From Bdellovibrio sp. (GTDB lineage: Bacteria; Bdellovibrionota; Bacteriovoracia; Bacteriovoracales; Bacteriovoracaceae), in contig JACPIU010000026.1 in the NCBI GenBank assembly GCA_016187935.1, forward strand, positions 62,001 through 126,000: 64,000 bases of DNA. Reading direction: 5' to 3'. Each line of letters opens with the position of its first letter. The first letter of the stretch is position 1. Positions 26,246-34,333 of the stretch are shown piece by piece. Below the pieces are notes generated by a model. That model did not search any database. It was not told the DNA's origin and saw only the letters and a list, made by a program, of their open reading frames with translations. The translations under genes were made by a program, and so were the position numbers.

Positions 26246-26991
26246 AAATTATTCTCTTACTTTTTCTGGTTACAGGATGTGCCTCGTATATCGAATCTTT
26301 ACATCGACAAATGGATAAAGGTTCCGGGCGTAACACTGGTCAAATATCACCGCGCAATGATAAGTTTGATGTATATAGAAAACGCCGCAATGGCTCGAAT
26401 TTGGTTTCCACCTCCACACAGAAGAATATAGATCCCACGGTCAAGCGACAATATGGTCCAGAAAGCGAAGTCAAAAGACGCTATACGTCTGATGAAATAT
26501 ACGACAACGGATCAGATAATAGCTTGTGGAATGGTCAAGGAAAGGACAGTTTTCTTTTCACACAAGATTCAAAAAAACGTCAGGGCGATATTATCTTAGT
26601 TAATGTAATGACTCGTTTAAAAAATGATATCACTGCTGAATTAAAACGCGTGTTTCCGGCTCCCCGTATGGCAAGTGCTAAAAAACCAAAAAAGAAAGGT
26701 AAGGAGAAACCCGGCGAGGAAGAAAAAGCTGAGGCAGAGACAGAAAACAAGCCAGAGGAGCCAAATACTGCAGAAAAGGAAGATGAGGCAATTCATGACA
26801 AGATCTCAACAGTTGTCATTGAAGAAATAAACAGAGATCACGTTTTGCTCTCAGGCAGAAAAAACATTCTCTTTAGAAATAGAAAGCATTTAGTTGAAGT
26901 TCAGGCCCTGGTACCTCGAAGAAATATTTCTGCAGAGGATTTTATCAATTCTGATGACATCATTGAAACAAATATCACAGTACTGAGGTAG
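26242..26991 (+). CDS. flgH: Flagellar L-ring lipoprotein FlgH
   Basis: 249 residues, overlapping flgA by four bases. A short lipoprotein signal ends LLFLVTGC. The conserved FlgH core SLWNGQGKDSFLFTQDSKKRQGDIILV appears at about residues 92-118, and the C-terminal part has VVIEEINRDHVLLSGRKNILF and the strand LVEVQALVPRRNISAEDFINSDDI. A Lys/Glu-rich insertion of about 40 residues (near 147-185) interrupts the usual domain. FlgH forms the outer-membrane L ring that lets the rod rotate. Confidence 0.9.
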   Translation: MKIILLLFLVTGCASYIESLHRQMDKGSGRNTGQISPRNDKFDVYRKRRNGSNLVSTSTQKNIDPTVKRQYGPESEVKRRYTSDEIYDNGSDNSLWNGQGKDSFLFTQDSKKRQGDIILVNVMTRLKNDITAELKRVFPAPRMASAKKPKKKGKEKPGEEEKAEAETENKPEEPNTAEKEDEAIHDKISTVVIEEINRDHVLLSGRKNILFRNRKHLVEVQALVPRRNISAEDFINSDDIIETNITVLR

Positions 26992-26994
26992 TTC

Positions 26995-28008
26995 ATGATA
27001 AGAATTTTATGCGCTCTGTTTCTTGTCCTTACAATGAATGTTCAAGCTACGGAAAGCCGTCTTAAGGATTTAGTTACCGTAAAAGGTGTACGCCCAAATC
27101 CAGTATTAGGCTACGGCCTCGTGATTGGTTTGAATGGAACAGGCGATGCGGGAGGGGAAATAACCAATAATTCCTTAAAACTTCTTTTTCAAAAACTCGG
27201 GCTAGATCCTAAGCGCGAAATTGTGTCTAAAAATGTTGCCGCAGTTGTTGTCACTGGAGACCTACCACCTTTTGCTCGTTTAGGGCAAAAAGTTGATATA
27301 AAAGTATCTTCGATTGGAGATGCATCGAGCCTTGCAGGTGGAACACTTCTCATTACCCCCCTTAAAGGTGGCGATGGACAAATTTATGCCCTTGCCAGTG
27401 GTAGCATTTCTATTGGTGGTCTCAAGCAGGGTGAGAAATTCGCCACAATTGGAACTATTCCGAATGGTGCTATCATCGAAAAGGAACTCGCTACTGACTT
27501 TGAAAAGAAAAAATCTGTTCGCCTCGGTCTAAATAATTCTGATTTTACAACCGCAGCACGCATTGAAAAAATACTGAATACTGAACTTGGCGGGAAATAT
27601 GCGATGGCGCGAGATGCTTCAACTATTGATCTCATAATTCCTTTCGAATATCAGAGAAATGTGGTCCAGCTAATGGCGTTAATTGAAAATTTTAAAATTC
27701 ACTCCGATCAAAAAGCAAAAATTGTAATGAATGAAAGAACGGGTACCATCGTTGCTGGTGGCGATGTTGTGCTTAAACCTGTTGCCATTGCTCATGGATC
27801 ATTGACGATTGAAATCAAGGATTCTGATGCTAATGTCAGCGGTGGCAAGAAAAAGGGTGACTCTCTCTACTATATTGATAAAAAGGCAACTCTTAGCGAC
27901 CTGGTTAAGGCCCTCAATGCGTTTGGCGCATCTCCAGAGGATTTAATTTCGATATTTCAAGCACTTAAGCACAACGGCTCTCTTGTTGCTGACATTGAAT
28001 TGCTTTAA
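26995..28008 (+). CDS. flgI: Flagellar P-ring protein FlgI
   Basis: 337 residues with a signal peptide (ILCALFLVLTMNVQA). Family signatures are RLKDLVTVKGVRPNPVLGYG, LVIGLNGTGDAGG, LGQKVDIKVSSIGDASSLAGG, and the C-terminal ADIELL-like end (NGSLVADIEL). FlgI subunits form the periplasmic P ring around the rod. It is three bases downstream of flgH. The 3' side carries a promoter-like site for the genes that follow. Confidence 0.97.
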   Translation: MIRILCALFLVLTMNVQATESRLKDLVTVKGVRPNPVLGYGLVIGLNGTGDAGGEITNNSLKLLFQKLGLDPKREIVSKNVAAVVVTGDLPPFARLGQKVDIKVSSIGDASSLAGGTLLITPLKGGDGQIYALASGSISIGGLKQGEKFATIGTIPNGAIIEKELATDFEKKKSVRLGLNNSDFTTAARIEKILNTELGGKYAMARDASTIDLIIPFEYQRNVVQLMALIENFKIHSDQKAKIVMNERTGTIVAGGDVVLKPVAIAHGSLTIEIKDSDANVSGGKKKGDSLYYIDKKATLSDLVKALNAFGASPEDLISIFQALKHNGSLVADIELL

Positions 28009-28040
28009 ATCCAGCTAAAATTTCCCACTTAATCTGTATT

Positions 28041-28069
28041 TTGTTCCCCCTGTGCAATTCTGCTAGAAT
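28041..28069 (+). promoter_or_regulatory. Promoter-like site upstream of flgJ
   Basis: TTGTTC, 17 bases, then TAGAAT with an extended -10 TGC just before it. It lies 43 bases before the flgJ TTG start. TTTCCCACTT occurs just upstream at 28021-28030, a 10-mer also found upstream of the fliW promoter-like site. Confidence 0.5.
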
Positions 28070-28111
28070 GTTATGAGGTACCTGTAGTGGGTCCATTTCC
28101 AGGAAGGAAAT

Positions 28112-28462
28112 TTGAGCATAAGTATACCTCCCTCACATCCATCCAAACGTGATTCGAATGGTATCGAATATATTCCGAAGGATTATGTTGCTGTGGCCGA
28201 ATCTCAAGAGGCCAACTTTTTAAAATTGATGTTCGATGAAATGCATAAATCAATTGAGCATGCAGAGGACCCCAGCTCTGCTGAGGACATCTATCAGTCC
28301 TTGCTAACAGATGAGCGCGCAAAGGCGCTTGCAGCACATCCTAATGGTGTGGGTATCAAAAATCTTATCCTGGATCAAATATATCCTCAAAAATTTCGCT
28401 CAAAAGAGGCTTATGAAGCCTATCAAGCGATGGTAAAAGGAAACGGAAAACCAAGGGAGTAA
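28112..28462 (+). CDS. flgJ: FlgJ-type rod-binding protein
   Basis: 116 residues starting at a TTG that has AGGAAGGAAA just upstream. It is the N-terminal rod-binding domain of FlgJ only: VAESQEANFLKLMFDEMHKSI (family E-x-x-F/L-x-x-M core), YQSLLTDERAKALAAHPNGVGIKNLILDQI. No C-terminal muramidase domain is present, so a separate enzyme must open the peptidoglycan for the rod, as in many bacteria outside the gamma group. It lies between flgI and a FlgM-like gene. Confidence 0.85.
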   Translation: MSISIPPSHPSKRDSNGIEYIPKDYVAVAESQEANFLKLMFDEMHKSIEHAEDPSSAEDIYQSLLTDERAKALAAHPNGVGIKNLILDQIYPQKFRSKEAYEAYQAMVKGNGKPRE

Positions 28463-28465
28463 TTT

Positions 28466-28786
28466 ATGGCAGGGCCAGTTGAAAATAACACAAAAGCACC
28501 GTTCTTTCCTGATAAGAAAGTCGGAAACTTGCGAGGCAAGACTCCCATTTCAAACAGAAATGAAGCAACCCGCAAAGCTGCCATTGAAAAAACCACTGCG
28601 AAAGATGCAAAGGTTGATATCAGTGATGGCATTAAAGATTTTGCCAGAATTAAGAAGGCGGCGGTTGCCGCACCACCGCTTGATAATTCTAACAAAATCG
28701 CTGGTCTCAAGGAGGCCATCAAAAATGGAAGCTATGAAATTGACTACGATGCCGTTGCTGAAAAAATGATGGCATCAGAATTTTAA
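28466..28786 (+). CDS. flgM: Anti-sigma-28 factor FlgM
   Basis: 106 residues. The C-terminal half matches FlgM: VDISDGIKDFARIKKA, then LDNSNKIAGLKEAIKNGSYEI and DAVAEKMMASEF. FlgM holds the flagellar sigma factor FliA inactive until the hook is complete, then leaves through the flagellar export channel. The N-terminal 45 residues are basic and probably disordered, which suits export. Presence here implies that a FliA-type sigma factor is encoded elsewhere in the genome. Confidence 0.85.
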   Translation: MAGPVENNTKAPFFPDKKVGNLRGKTPISNRNEATRKAAIEKTTAKDAKVDISDGIKDFARIKKAAVAAPPLDNSNKIAGLKEAIKNGSYEIDYDAVAEKMMASEF

Positions 28787-28789
28787 CAT

Positions 28790-29299
28790 ATGAGAAACGT
28801 AGATATATCGATTGATTCTGAAACATATCAAGATGCCATTGCAATATGGCATGAATTTTGTGAACTCCATTTCAGTCTCTTCGAAGCAACAGCAGCTGAA
28901 TATTCTTGTTTGCTGAATAGTGATATCGAAAAACTTGAAATCACTACAGCAGAGAAAAATAAAATAATAACGGCCATTGATTTAGCAGATGCCAAGAGAC
29001 AATCTTTTATTTTAAACTTGCAAGAGCAGTATGATCTTAACAACATTGCTTCGGTTTCTGATCTAATTATCTTTCTAGAAAAAACAGCACCTGAACCTTT
29101 GGTGAAAAATTTCATTGGATATAATTCTCTTCTTAAGGATTTAATTGAAAAAATCAAGGAGCAGAATAAAAAAAATCAGATTTTTTTGAATAAGGCGATT
29201 TATCACTTACAAGAACTGCGCGAAAATGCGACAGGAAAGAAGACGGTGCATACATATAATGCCAAGGGCAAGCTTGCTGCGCCAGCAGGAACCAAATAG
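28790..29299 (+). CDS. flgN: FlgN-like flagellar export chaperone
   Basis: 169 residues, predicted all-helical with long coiled stretches, as expected of FlgN: WHEFCELHFSLFEATAAEYSCLLNSDIEKLEITTAE is close to the FlgN pattern of an N-terminal helix ending in a charged repeat, and the C-terminal KEQNKKNQIFLNKAIYHLQELR corresponds to the FlgK/FlgL-binding helix. Call depends largely on its place between flgM and flgK. FlgN escorts hook-filament junction proteins to the export gate. Confidence 0.8.
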   Translation: MRNVDISIDSETYQDAIAIWHEFCELHFSLFEATAAEYSCLLNSDIEKLEITTAEKNKIITAIDLADAKRQSFILNLQEQYDLNNIASVSDLIIFLEKTAPEPLVKNFIGYNSLLKDLIEKIKEQNKKNQIFLNKAIYHLQELRENATGKKTVHTYNAKGKLAAPAGTK

Positions 29300-29308
29300 G
29301 AGCACACC

Positions 29309-30754
29309 TTGACTGACATCCTAAGCATAGGCAAATCAGGATTGGGTGCCAGCAAAAAATCAATGGAGGTTGCTGGCCATAACGTTGCCAATGCCAACAC
29401 TGAAGGATATTCGAGGCAACGAGTCAAGCAAACGACAGGCGTGCCCATTACTAAGGACGGATTAGTGATGGGGTCTGGTGCTCGTGTTCATGGTGTGGAA
29501 AGAATTGATGCCAAGCATATTGAGCAACGCTTAGTTGAAGCAGTCACTGGCCATGAATACAATCGAGAGCGCCTTGATCAACTAGAACAAATAGAAATTA
29601 TTTTTAATGAAACGGAATCCGAAGGACTCAATAAAATCATTAATAAATTTTTTAATTCTTTTCGTGAACTCGCCAACCAACCTGAAAACGAGACTATGCG
29701 CTCTGTAGTGCGTGATAATGCAAAATTAATTATCAAGGATTTCAACAGAATACGTTCAACGCTTGATGATCAAGCACGTGGTGTGGATAAACGTCTTGAA
29801 AGGGAGATTGTGAATATCAATCAAATTTCCTACCACTTAGCTGATCTAAATAAGAAAATTTCTAATCTTGAAGCTCTTGGCGGTGAAAGCGGAGATTTGC
29901 GTGACCAACGTGACGTGGCACTCAAGTCTCTAGCTGAATATTTTGAAGTCAGTACATACCATGATAATAAAAATAATTTCATCGTAAACGCCGAGGGAGT
30001 CGGCACTATCGTATGTGCCACTGAAGTGCAAGAACTAGCGGTGAGGGGGCAACCGGCCGAAACTTCTTCTAACGGTATGAGTGGCGCAGTTGAAATTTAT
30101 TTCAAAAATCGTCCAAGTGGTTTTATCTCGGAAAAATTTGCGAATGGAAAATTGGCTTCCCTGCTTAAAGTGCGAAATGAAGATCTTCGTAAAATGCAAA
30201 CCGATATTGATCAGATCGCCTATACCTTAACAAAAGGTGTGAACGCAATCCATTCACGAGGTTTCATTTACAAACCCGGCATATCCATTGAGGGCGAGAA
30301 TGCCCATGAATTTACCAATATTAATTTTTTTAAAGACGTGTCCTCTAGTGAAAATGCGGCTTCAGAGATGTCCCTCAGCGATGAGGTCCGAAATGATTTA
30401 GCAAATATTGCTACCGCATTGGCACCCAACGCTCCTGGTGACAATAGGGTGGCCCTGGCCATCAGCAAATTAGAGAATGCTAAAATCATGTGCAATGAGA
30501 CAGCTACAATCGAGGAGCAGTACCTTAAAAGCATCGGTAACGTCGGTGTTCAAACAGGCAAAGCGCGTGTTGATACTGAACAGTCAGAAGGCCTGCTTGC
30601 ACAAACACGCGCCATCAAAGAGCGAATTACCGGGGTATCTCTTGATGAGGAAGCGGCAAATATGATCAAGTTTCAGCATGCTTATGAAGCTTCAGCAAGA
30701 GTTTTGAAAGCAGCTGATGAAATGTTTCAAACAGTATTAGGAATTAAGAGGTAG
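29309..30754 (+). CDS. flgK: Flagellar hook-associated protein 1 (FlgK)
   Basis: 481 residues, starting at TTG with AGGAG eight bases upstream. N-terminal rod/hook motif SGLGASKKSMEVAGHNVANANTEGYSRQRV and GARVHGVERIDAKHIEQRL; a long coiled coil near 150-190 (DKRLEREIVNINQISYHLADLN); C-terminal GVSLDEEAANMIKFQHAYEASARVLKA. FlgK is the first hook-filament junction protein. No signal peptide, consistent with type III export. Confidence 0.96.
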   Translation: MTDILSIGKSGLGASKKSMEVAGHNVANANTEGYSRQRVKQTTGVPITKDGLVMGSGARVHGVERIDAKHIEQRLVEAVTGHEYNRERLDQLEQIEIIFNETESEGLNKIINKFFNSFRELANQPENETMRSVVRDNAKLIIKDFNRIRSTLDDQARGVDKRLEREIVNINQISYHLADLNKKISNLEALGGESGDLRDQRDVALKSLAEYFEVSTYHDNKNNFIVNAEGVGTIVCATEVQELAVRGQPAETSSNGMSGAVEIYFKNRPSGFISEKFANGKLASLLKVRNEDLRKMQTDIDQIAYTLTKGVNAIHSRGFIYKPGISIEGENAHEFTNINFFKDVSSSENAASEMSLSDEVRNDLANIATALAPNAPGDNRVALAISKLENAKIMCNETATIEEQYLKSIGNVGVQTGKARVDTEQSEGLLAQTRAIKERITGVSLDEEAANMIKFQHAYEASARVLKAADEMFQTVLGIKR

Positions 30755-30766
30755 AGAGTTTAAACG

Positions 30767-31768
30767 ATGACAAGAGTGTCAGAAAATTCAAATTCGGCCT
30801 CGCTTAAGTTTTCCATTGATAAAACCAAGGAAAGACTTGAGGATCTTCAATTAAAGGGCACCTCATTAAAAAAGGTAAGACGTCCGTCGGATAATCCTAT
30901 AAGCAACGTTGAATCCATGACATTGGGTTCCGTTTTAGCTGATAATCAACAATTTCTGCGCAATTCTGATGTAGCATTATTACAACTGAACCAGACCGAG
31001 CAGTCTCTTGACCAAATCTCAGATATTCTCCTTCGGGCCAAAGATCTAGCTATCCAGCAATCTTCTGATTTCTACGACCAAGATATCCGCAAGAATGTCG
31101 CAAATGATATTATCCAAATGCGAAACCAACTCTTAGCGATTTCCAATAAACGCATAGGTAATAAATACATTTTTTCTGGCTTCAATACTTTGAAAATTCC
31201 TTTCGATGTCGAAGGTAATTATGCCGGGGATGATGGTCAAATTAAGCTAGAAATTTCTAAGGATTTTTTTATCCCGATGAATCTTACAGGCAAGGAAGTC
31301 TTTTATTCAGATCAACTGGTTGCGCCAAGCACAATTCCTGAGCCTGGCCCAAATGCGGAGCCAGAACTTGACCAGGATGCAGCCTCAAGAGATTTGGCCT
31401 CAAGTAATACTCTTGATACAAAATTTCACAAACGCGATAATCTATTCAACCAGCTCACGACTCTCATTTCAGCACTTGAAAATAATGATCCAAAGCTTGT
31501 ACAGGACCTCTTAGAGAAATTTGATAATTCCATTAATCGTATTATTACTCTTCGAACTCGCGTAGGTTCACTTGTAAACACCATAATGACCACACGCTCA
31601 CAGATTGAATCGGAAAATGTAGATAAACAGGCCCATAAGAGTAAACTTACTGATGCTGATGTTGCAGAATTATTCAGCGACATCACAAAGCAACAGCAAA
31701 TACTGCGAACGACGTATCAGTCAGGCAAGGCAATGCTCAACCAGAGTCTTCTCGACTTCCTGCGATAA
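30767..31768 (+). CDS. flgL: Flagellar hook-associated protein 3 (FlgL)
   Basis: 333 residues. The N-terminal flagellin-like domain has LKKVRRPSDNPISNVESMTLGSVLADNQQFLRN in pattern, LNQTEQSLDQISDILLRAKDLAIQQSS and KYIFSGFNT, and the C-terminal helix has DITKQQQILRTTYQSGKAMLNQSLLDFL. FlgL is the junction protein that caps FlgK before flagellin. It follows flgK by 12 bases. A proline-rich insert (STIPEPGPNAEPELDQD) marks the surface domain. Confidence 0.95.
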   Translation: MTRVSENSNSASLKFSIDKTKERLEDLQLKGTSLKKVRRPSDNPISNVESMTLGSVLADNQQFLRNSDVALLQLNQTEQSLDQISDILLRAKDLAIQQSSDFYDQDIRKNVANDIIQMRNQLLAISNKRIGNKYIFSGFNTLKIPFDVEGNYAGDDGQIKLEISKDFFIPMNLTGKEVFYSDQLVAPSTIPEPGPNAEPELDQDAASRDLASSNTLDTKFHKRDNLFNQLTTLISALENNDPKLVQDLLEKFDNSINRIITLRTRVGSLVNTIMTTRSQIESENVDKQAHKSKLTDADVAELFSDITKQQQILRTTYQSGKAMLNQSLLDFLR

Positions 31769-31797
31769 TTTGTTTTTACAAATATAAAATATTTTGG

Positions 31798-31826
31798 TTG
31801 CAATTTATGAATGGTCATAATATAGA
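31798..31826 (+). promoter_or_regulatory. Promoter-like site upstream of csrA
   Basis: TTGCAA, 17 bases, then TATAGA, 56 bases before the csrA ATG. The box sequence and spacing fit the housekeeping sigma factor. The resulting leader would carry three GGA motifs. Confidence 0.55.
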
Positions 31827-31840
31827 ATGCCAGTCGCCAC

Positions 31841-31876
31841 GGATAAGGTGGGCCAGGAGGGTCTGTTACTAGAGGA
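31841..31876 (+). promoter_or_regulatory. Possible CsrA-binding leader of csrA
   Basis: Three GGA motifs lie at 31841, 31856 and 31874, spaced 15 and 18 bases apart; the last is part of the ribosome-binding site AGAGGA ahead of the csrA start. CsrA is known to bind paired GGA sites overlapping the ribosome site and repress translation, so autorepression is plausible. Structure was not folded. Confidence 0.45.
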
Positions 31877-31881
31877 TTTTT

Positions 31882-32121
31882 ATGCTAGTTTTGACACGGA
31901 AGCTTGGTGAAAGCATTGCCATTGATGATCATATTAAGATTATTGTCATACAAATCAAGGGAAAGCAGGTTCGGCTTGGAATCAAAGCGCCCAAAGAGAC
32001 AAAAATTCACCGCGAAGAGGTATACCAGGCCATTCAGGATCAAAACGAACTCGCCGCCCAATCTGATTATGAAGGCTTAGGTCAGCTCACAGAAGAACTT
32101 AAAGAGCTTAACAAGAAGTAA
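31882..32121 (+). CDS. csrA: Carbon storage regulator CsrA
   Basis: 79 residues. The whole CsrA fold is present: MLVLTRKLGESIAIDDHIKI, VIQIKGKQVRLGIKAPKETKIHREE and the conserved Arg of the HREEVYQAI end that contacts RNA. CsrA dimers bind GGA motifs in mRNA leaders; in flagellated bacteria the main target is often flagellin mRNA. It stands directly before fliW, its protein antagonist, which supports a FliW-CsrA flagellin-sensing switch. Confidence 0.98.
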   Translation: MLVLTRKLGESIAIDDHIKIIVIQIKGKQVRLGIKAPKETKIHREEVYQAIQDQNELAAQSDYEGLGQLTEELKELNKK

Positions 32122-32129
32122 TTTCCCAC

Positions 32130-32159
32130 TTGCCCTTTCATGGGGCCGATTGCTAGAAT
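32130..32159 (+). promoter_or_regulatory. Promoter-like site upstream of fliW
   Basis: TTGCCC, 18 bases, then TAGAAT with extended -10 TGC. TTTCCCACTT at 32122-32131 precedes it and also occurs before the flgJ promoter-like site. A short hairpin (CAGC-ATTAC-GCTG) and the GGAGG ribosome site follow in the leader. Confidence 0.5.
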
Positions 32160-32200
32160 TTCTTTGGCAGCATTACGCTGCTGGTTATCTGGAGGCTTGA

Positions 32201-32773
32201 GTGAAAGTCACAACAACGCGTTTTGGCGAACTTGAAGTGGATAAAAAAGACGTTATCAATTTCGCAGAAGGGCTTCTAGGATTTGACAATTTTAAGCGGT
32301 TTTTCATAGTTGATCCAGGTGATCAGACACTCATTTTGTGGCTTCAGAGTCTTGAAGATGCATCAATTGCATTTCCAATTATCGAACCCAAAATTTTCAC
32401 TCCGGATTATGCAGTACGCTTATTGCCCCCAGAGCTTATCAGCCTTGAATTAGAGACGTTAAGCGATGCTAGTATTTATACTATTCTCACAATTCCACAA
32501 AACATTGTTGAAATGTCTGCAAATCTGAAGGCACCAATTATTATTAATAATAAAACACGAGTTGCTCGTCAGATTGTTCTACAAGATAGCAAATTAGAAG
32601 TTCGTCACAAAATGTATGTAGAATTAAAAAAATATATTGTGACATACAACTCAGATGATGCGCGAAGATCTAATGCTCAAACTATTACGCAAGAAACAAA
32701 TCGCAATCAGACACAAGAAGTTGATACAGCAAAAACAACAAAGAATACACCTGATACTTCAGTTGATATCTGA
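32201..32773 (+). CDS. fliW: Flagellar assembly factor FliW
   Basis: 190 residues starting at GTG with GGAGG six bases upstream. Conserved parts: VTTTRFGELEVDKKDVINFAEGLLGFD, FFIVDPGDQTLILWLQSLEDASIAFP, and NLKAPIIINNKTRVARQIVL. FliW binds either flagellin or CsrA; free FliW inhibits CsrA and so relieves flagellin repression when filament is being exported. The last 40 residues are Gln/Thr/Asn-rich and not part of the family core. Confidence 0.95.
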   Translation: MKVTTTRFGELEVDKKDVINFAEGLLGFDNFKRFFIVDPGDQTLILWLQSLEDASIAFPIIEPKIFTPDYAVRLLPPELISLELETLSDASIYTILTIPQNIVEMSANLKAPIIINNKTRVARQIVLQDSKLEVRHKMYVELKKYIVTYNSDDARRSNAQTITQETNRNQTQEVDTAKTTKNTPDTSVDI

Positions 32774-32813
32774 TATTTAATAGAAAGATTTGCACAATTC
32801 ACTTAATAACCGA

Positions 32814-33542
32814 TCAATTAAGAAGTGTCTCAGTGGCATTATCTGCAAGAGACAGGTAGGTCTTGGCTTCACCATTATCTGGAGCAATAGCAAGAATTTT
32901 CATCCACTCTTGTTGTGCTTCAATAATTTTACCAGATCCATAGTAGATTAAGCCGAGGGCCAGTCTTGCAGGAATGTAATTAGGACGTTCAGTTTTCAAC
33001 TTACGCAATTCTTCAGAGGCCTTATTTATCAAGCCTTTTTTGGCATAAACTTTTGCTATTTTTAATTTAATCTCAGCATTTTCAATATCGAGAGAGGAAG
33101 CCTTTGAATATTCGAATAGAGCATCATCATATTTGCAATACGTAAAGTATTGCTCTGCGAGTTCAAAGTGTCTTTGTGCAAATTTCTTGTTAACATGGAC
33201 ATCATCCACAGGTCCTGTCGTTGACGCTGTTTTAACTCGATCAGAAGCCGCTTCAAAAATTTTTTTTGCTTCTTCATATTTACCGATATCATTATAGATG
33301 ACTGATAAACTAATCGCTGCTTCTGTATGACAGGGATCTAACTCAAGTACCTTTGAAAAAGCTTTAATGGCCTTACCTATTTCTCCGCGACGATGATAGA
33401 TATTTGCCAATGCGAAAAATGGTTTTGGATTTTTCGCATTTAAGATAATGCTCTCTTGAAAAAGTTCTTCTGCCTCTTTGACGTTTCCTATCTTGTTGGC
33501 CTGGAAAGCATTATCGAGAAGATCCTTTTCCTGAAGATTCAA
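32814..33542 (-). CDS. TPR-repeat protein
   Basis: 242 residues without signal peptide. At least five tetratricopeptide repeats are readable, for example KEAEELFQESIILNAKNPKPFFALANIYHRRG, IGKAIKAFSKVLELDPCHTEAAISLSVIYND and FEYSKASSLDIENAEIKLKIAKVYAKKG in overlapping order. TPR proteins serve as binding scaffolds; the partner is unknown. It is 15 bases downstream of the bamD-like gene in the same operon. Confidence 0.85.
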   Translation of the reverse strand: MNLQEKDLLDNAFQANKIGNVKEAEELFQESIILNAKNPKPFFALANIYHRRGEIGKAIKAFSKVLELDPCHTEAAISLSVIYNDIGKYEEAKKIFEAASDRVKTASTTGPVDDVHVNKKFAQRHFELAEQYFTYCKYDDALFEYSKASSLDIENAEIKLKIAKVYAKKGLINKASEELRKLKTERPNYIPARLALGLIYYGSGKIIEAQQEWMKILAIAPDNGEAKTYLSLADNATETLLN

Positions 33543-33557
33543 GCTAAACCCCTTTGG

Positions 33558-34316
33558 TTAGTTGGTCTTACATTGATCTAGCACTTTTTCAAATTGATCG
33601 ACCGCAGATGCACTTAATTTTTTACGTAGTATCTTTGCATATTGCACACATTCAGGCTTCTCCCCAAGCTCAAGAGACGATAGCAAGACCCTAATGATTG
33701 AATGATCAAGAATATTTGATTCTTTAAACTCATCGATCATGGCCAGATAGCGATATCGAGCAGCATCAAAGATCTTTGTCTTAAAATAAAAATCAGCTAT
33801 ATATTGCTCTTTTTCCTTGAACATTTCACTAATCACTGTGCTTCGTTCTCTGGCTTGATCGACGTATTCACTTTTTGGATATTTTGCAACAACTTCTTGG
33901 TAATATTTGAGAGCTTCATATCCTTGCGACAAATCCCGATCAGCAGTTGATGGTAGTTGGTTATAAAAAGATTCAGCTATCATCCATACCACATAAGCAA
34001 TCTTTTCATGCTTTGGATGGAAATCGCGAAAAAGAATATATGCTGATGCTGATTCTATGAAATTCTCTTGTTTATATAAAATATCGGCCTGAATTAACTC
34101 TGCAGGCGTAGCATAATAGCTGTAAGGATGTTGTGAACGAAGGGTATTTAGTTTTTCATTTGCAAGGATATATTGCTTTTTATCAATATATTTCTGGGCT
34201 TCTTTAAAAAGAATTTCAGCTTCAGTGGTACCAGAAGGTCTAGTACCGCTGCATGCACAAATTAAAATGCACAATAAAGCTAAACAGTAACTATTAAAAG
34301 ATGGCTTCATTGCCAC
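33558..34316 (-). CDS. bamD: Outer-membrane assembly lipoprotein BamD
   Basis: 252 residues. The signal peptide ends in LLCILICAC, a lipobox. The mature part has the BamD/YfiO tetratricopeptide arrangement: ILFKEAQKYIDKKQYILANEKL, LRSQHPYSYYATPAELIQADILYKQENFIESASAYILFRDFHPKHE in sequence, followed by the conserved loop with QLPSTADRDLSQGYEALKYYQEVVAKYPKSEYVDQARE. BamD works with BamA to insert beta-barrels into the outer membrane. Transcribed with a permease and regulatory-domain protein, an unusual setting. Confidence 0.88.
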   Translation of the reverse strand: MAMKPSFNSYCLALLCILICACSGTRPSGTTEAEILFKEAQKYIDKKQYILANEKLNTLRSQHPYSYYATPAELIQADILYKQENFIESASAYILFRDFHPKHEKIAYVVWMIAESFYNQLPSTADRDLSQGYEALKYYQEVVAKYPKSEYVDQARERSTVISEMFKEKEQYIADFYFKTKIFDAARYRYLAMIDEFKESNILDHSIIRVLLSSLELGEKPECVQYAKILRKKLSASAVDQFEKVLDQCKTN

Positions 34317-34333
34317 AATTTAACACATCCGCA

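Noticed and set aside
31741-31800. Intrinsic terminator after flgL
   Set aside because: The region is T/A-rich but has no GC stem.
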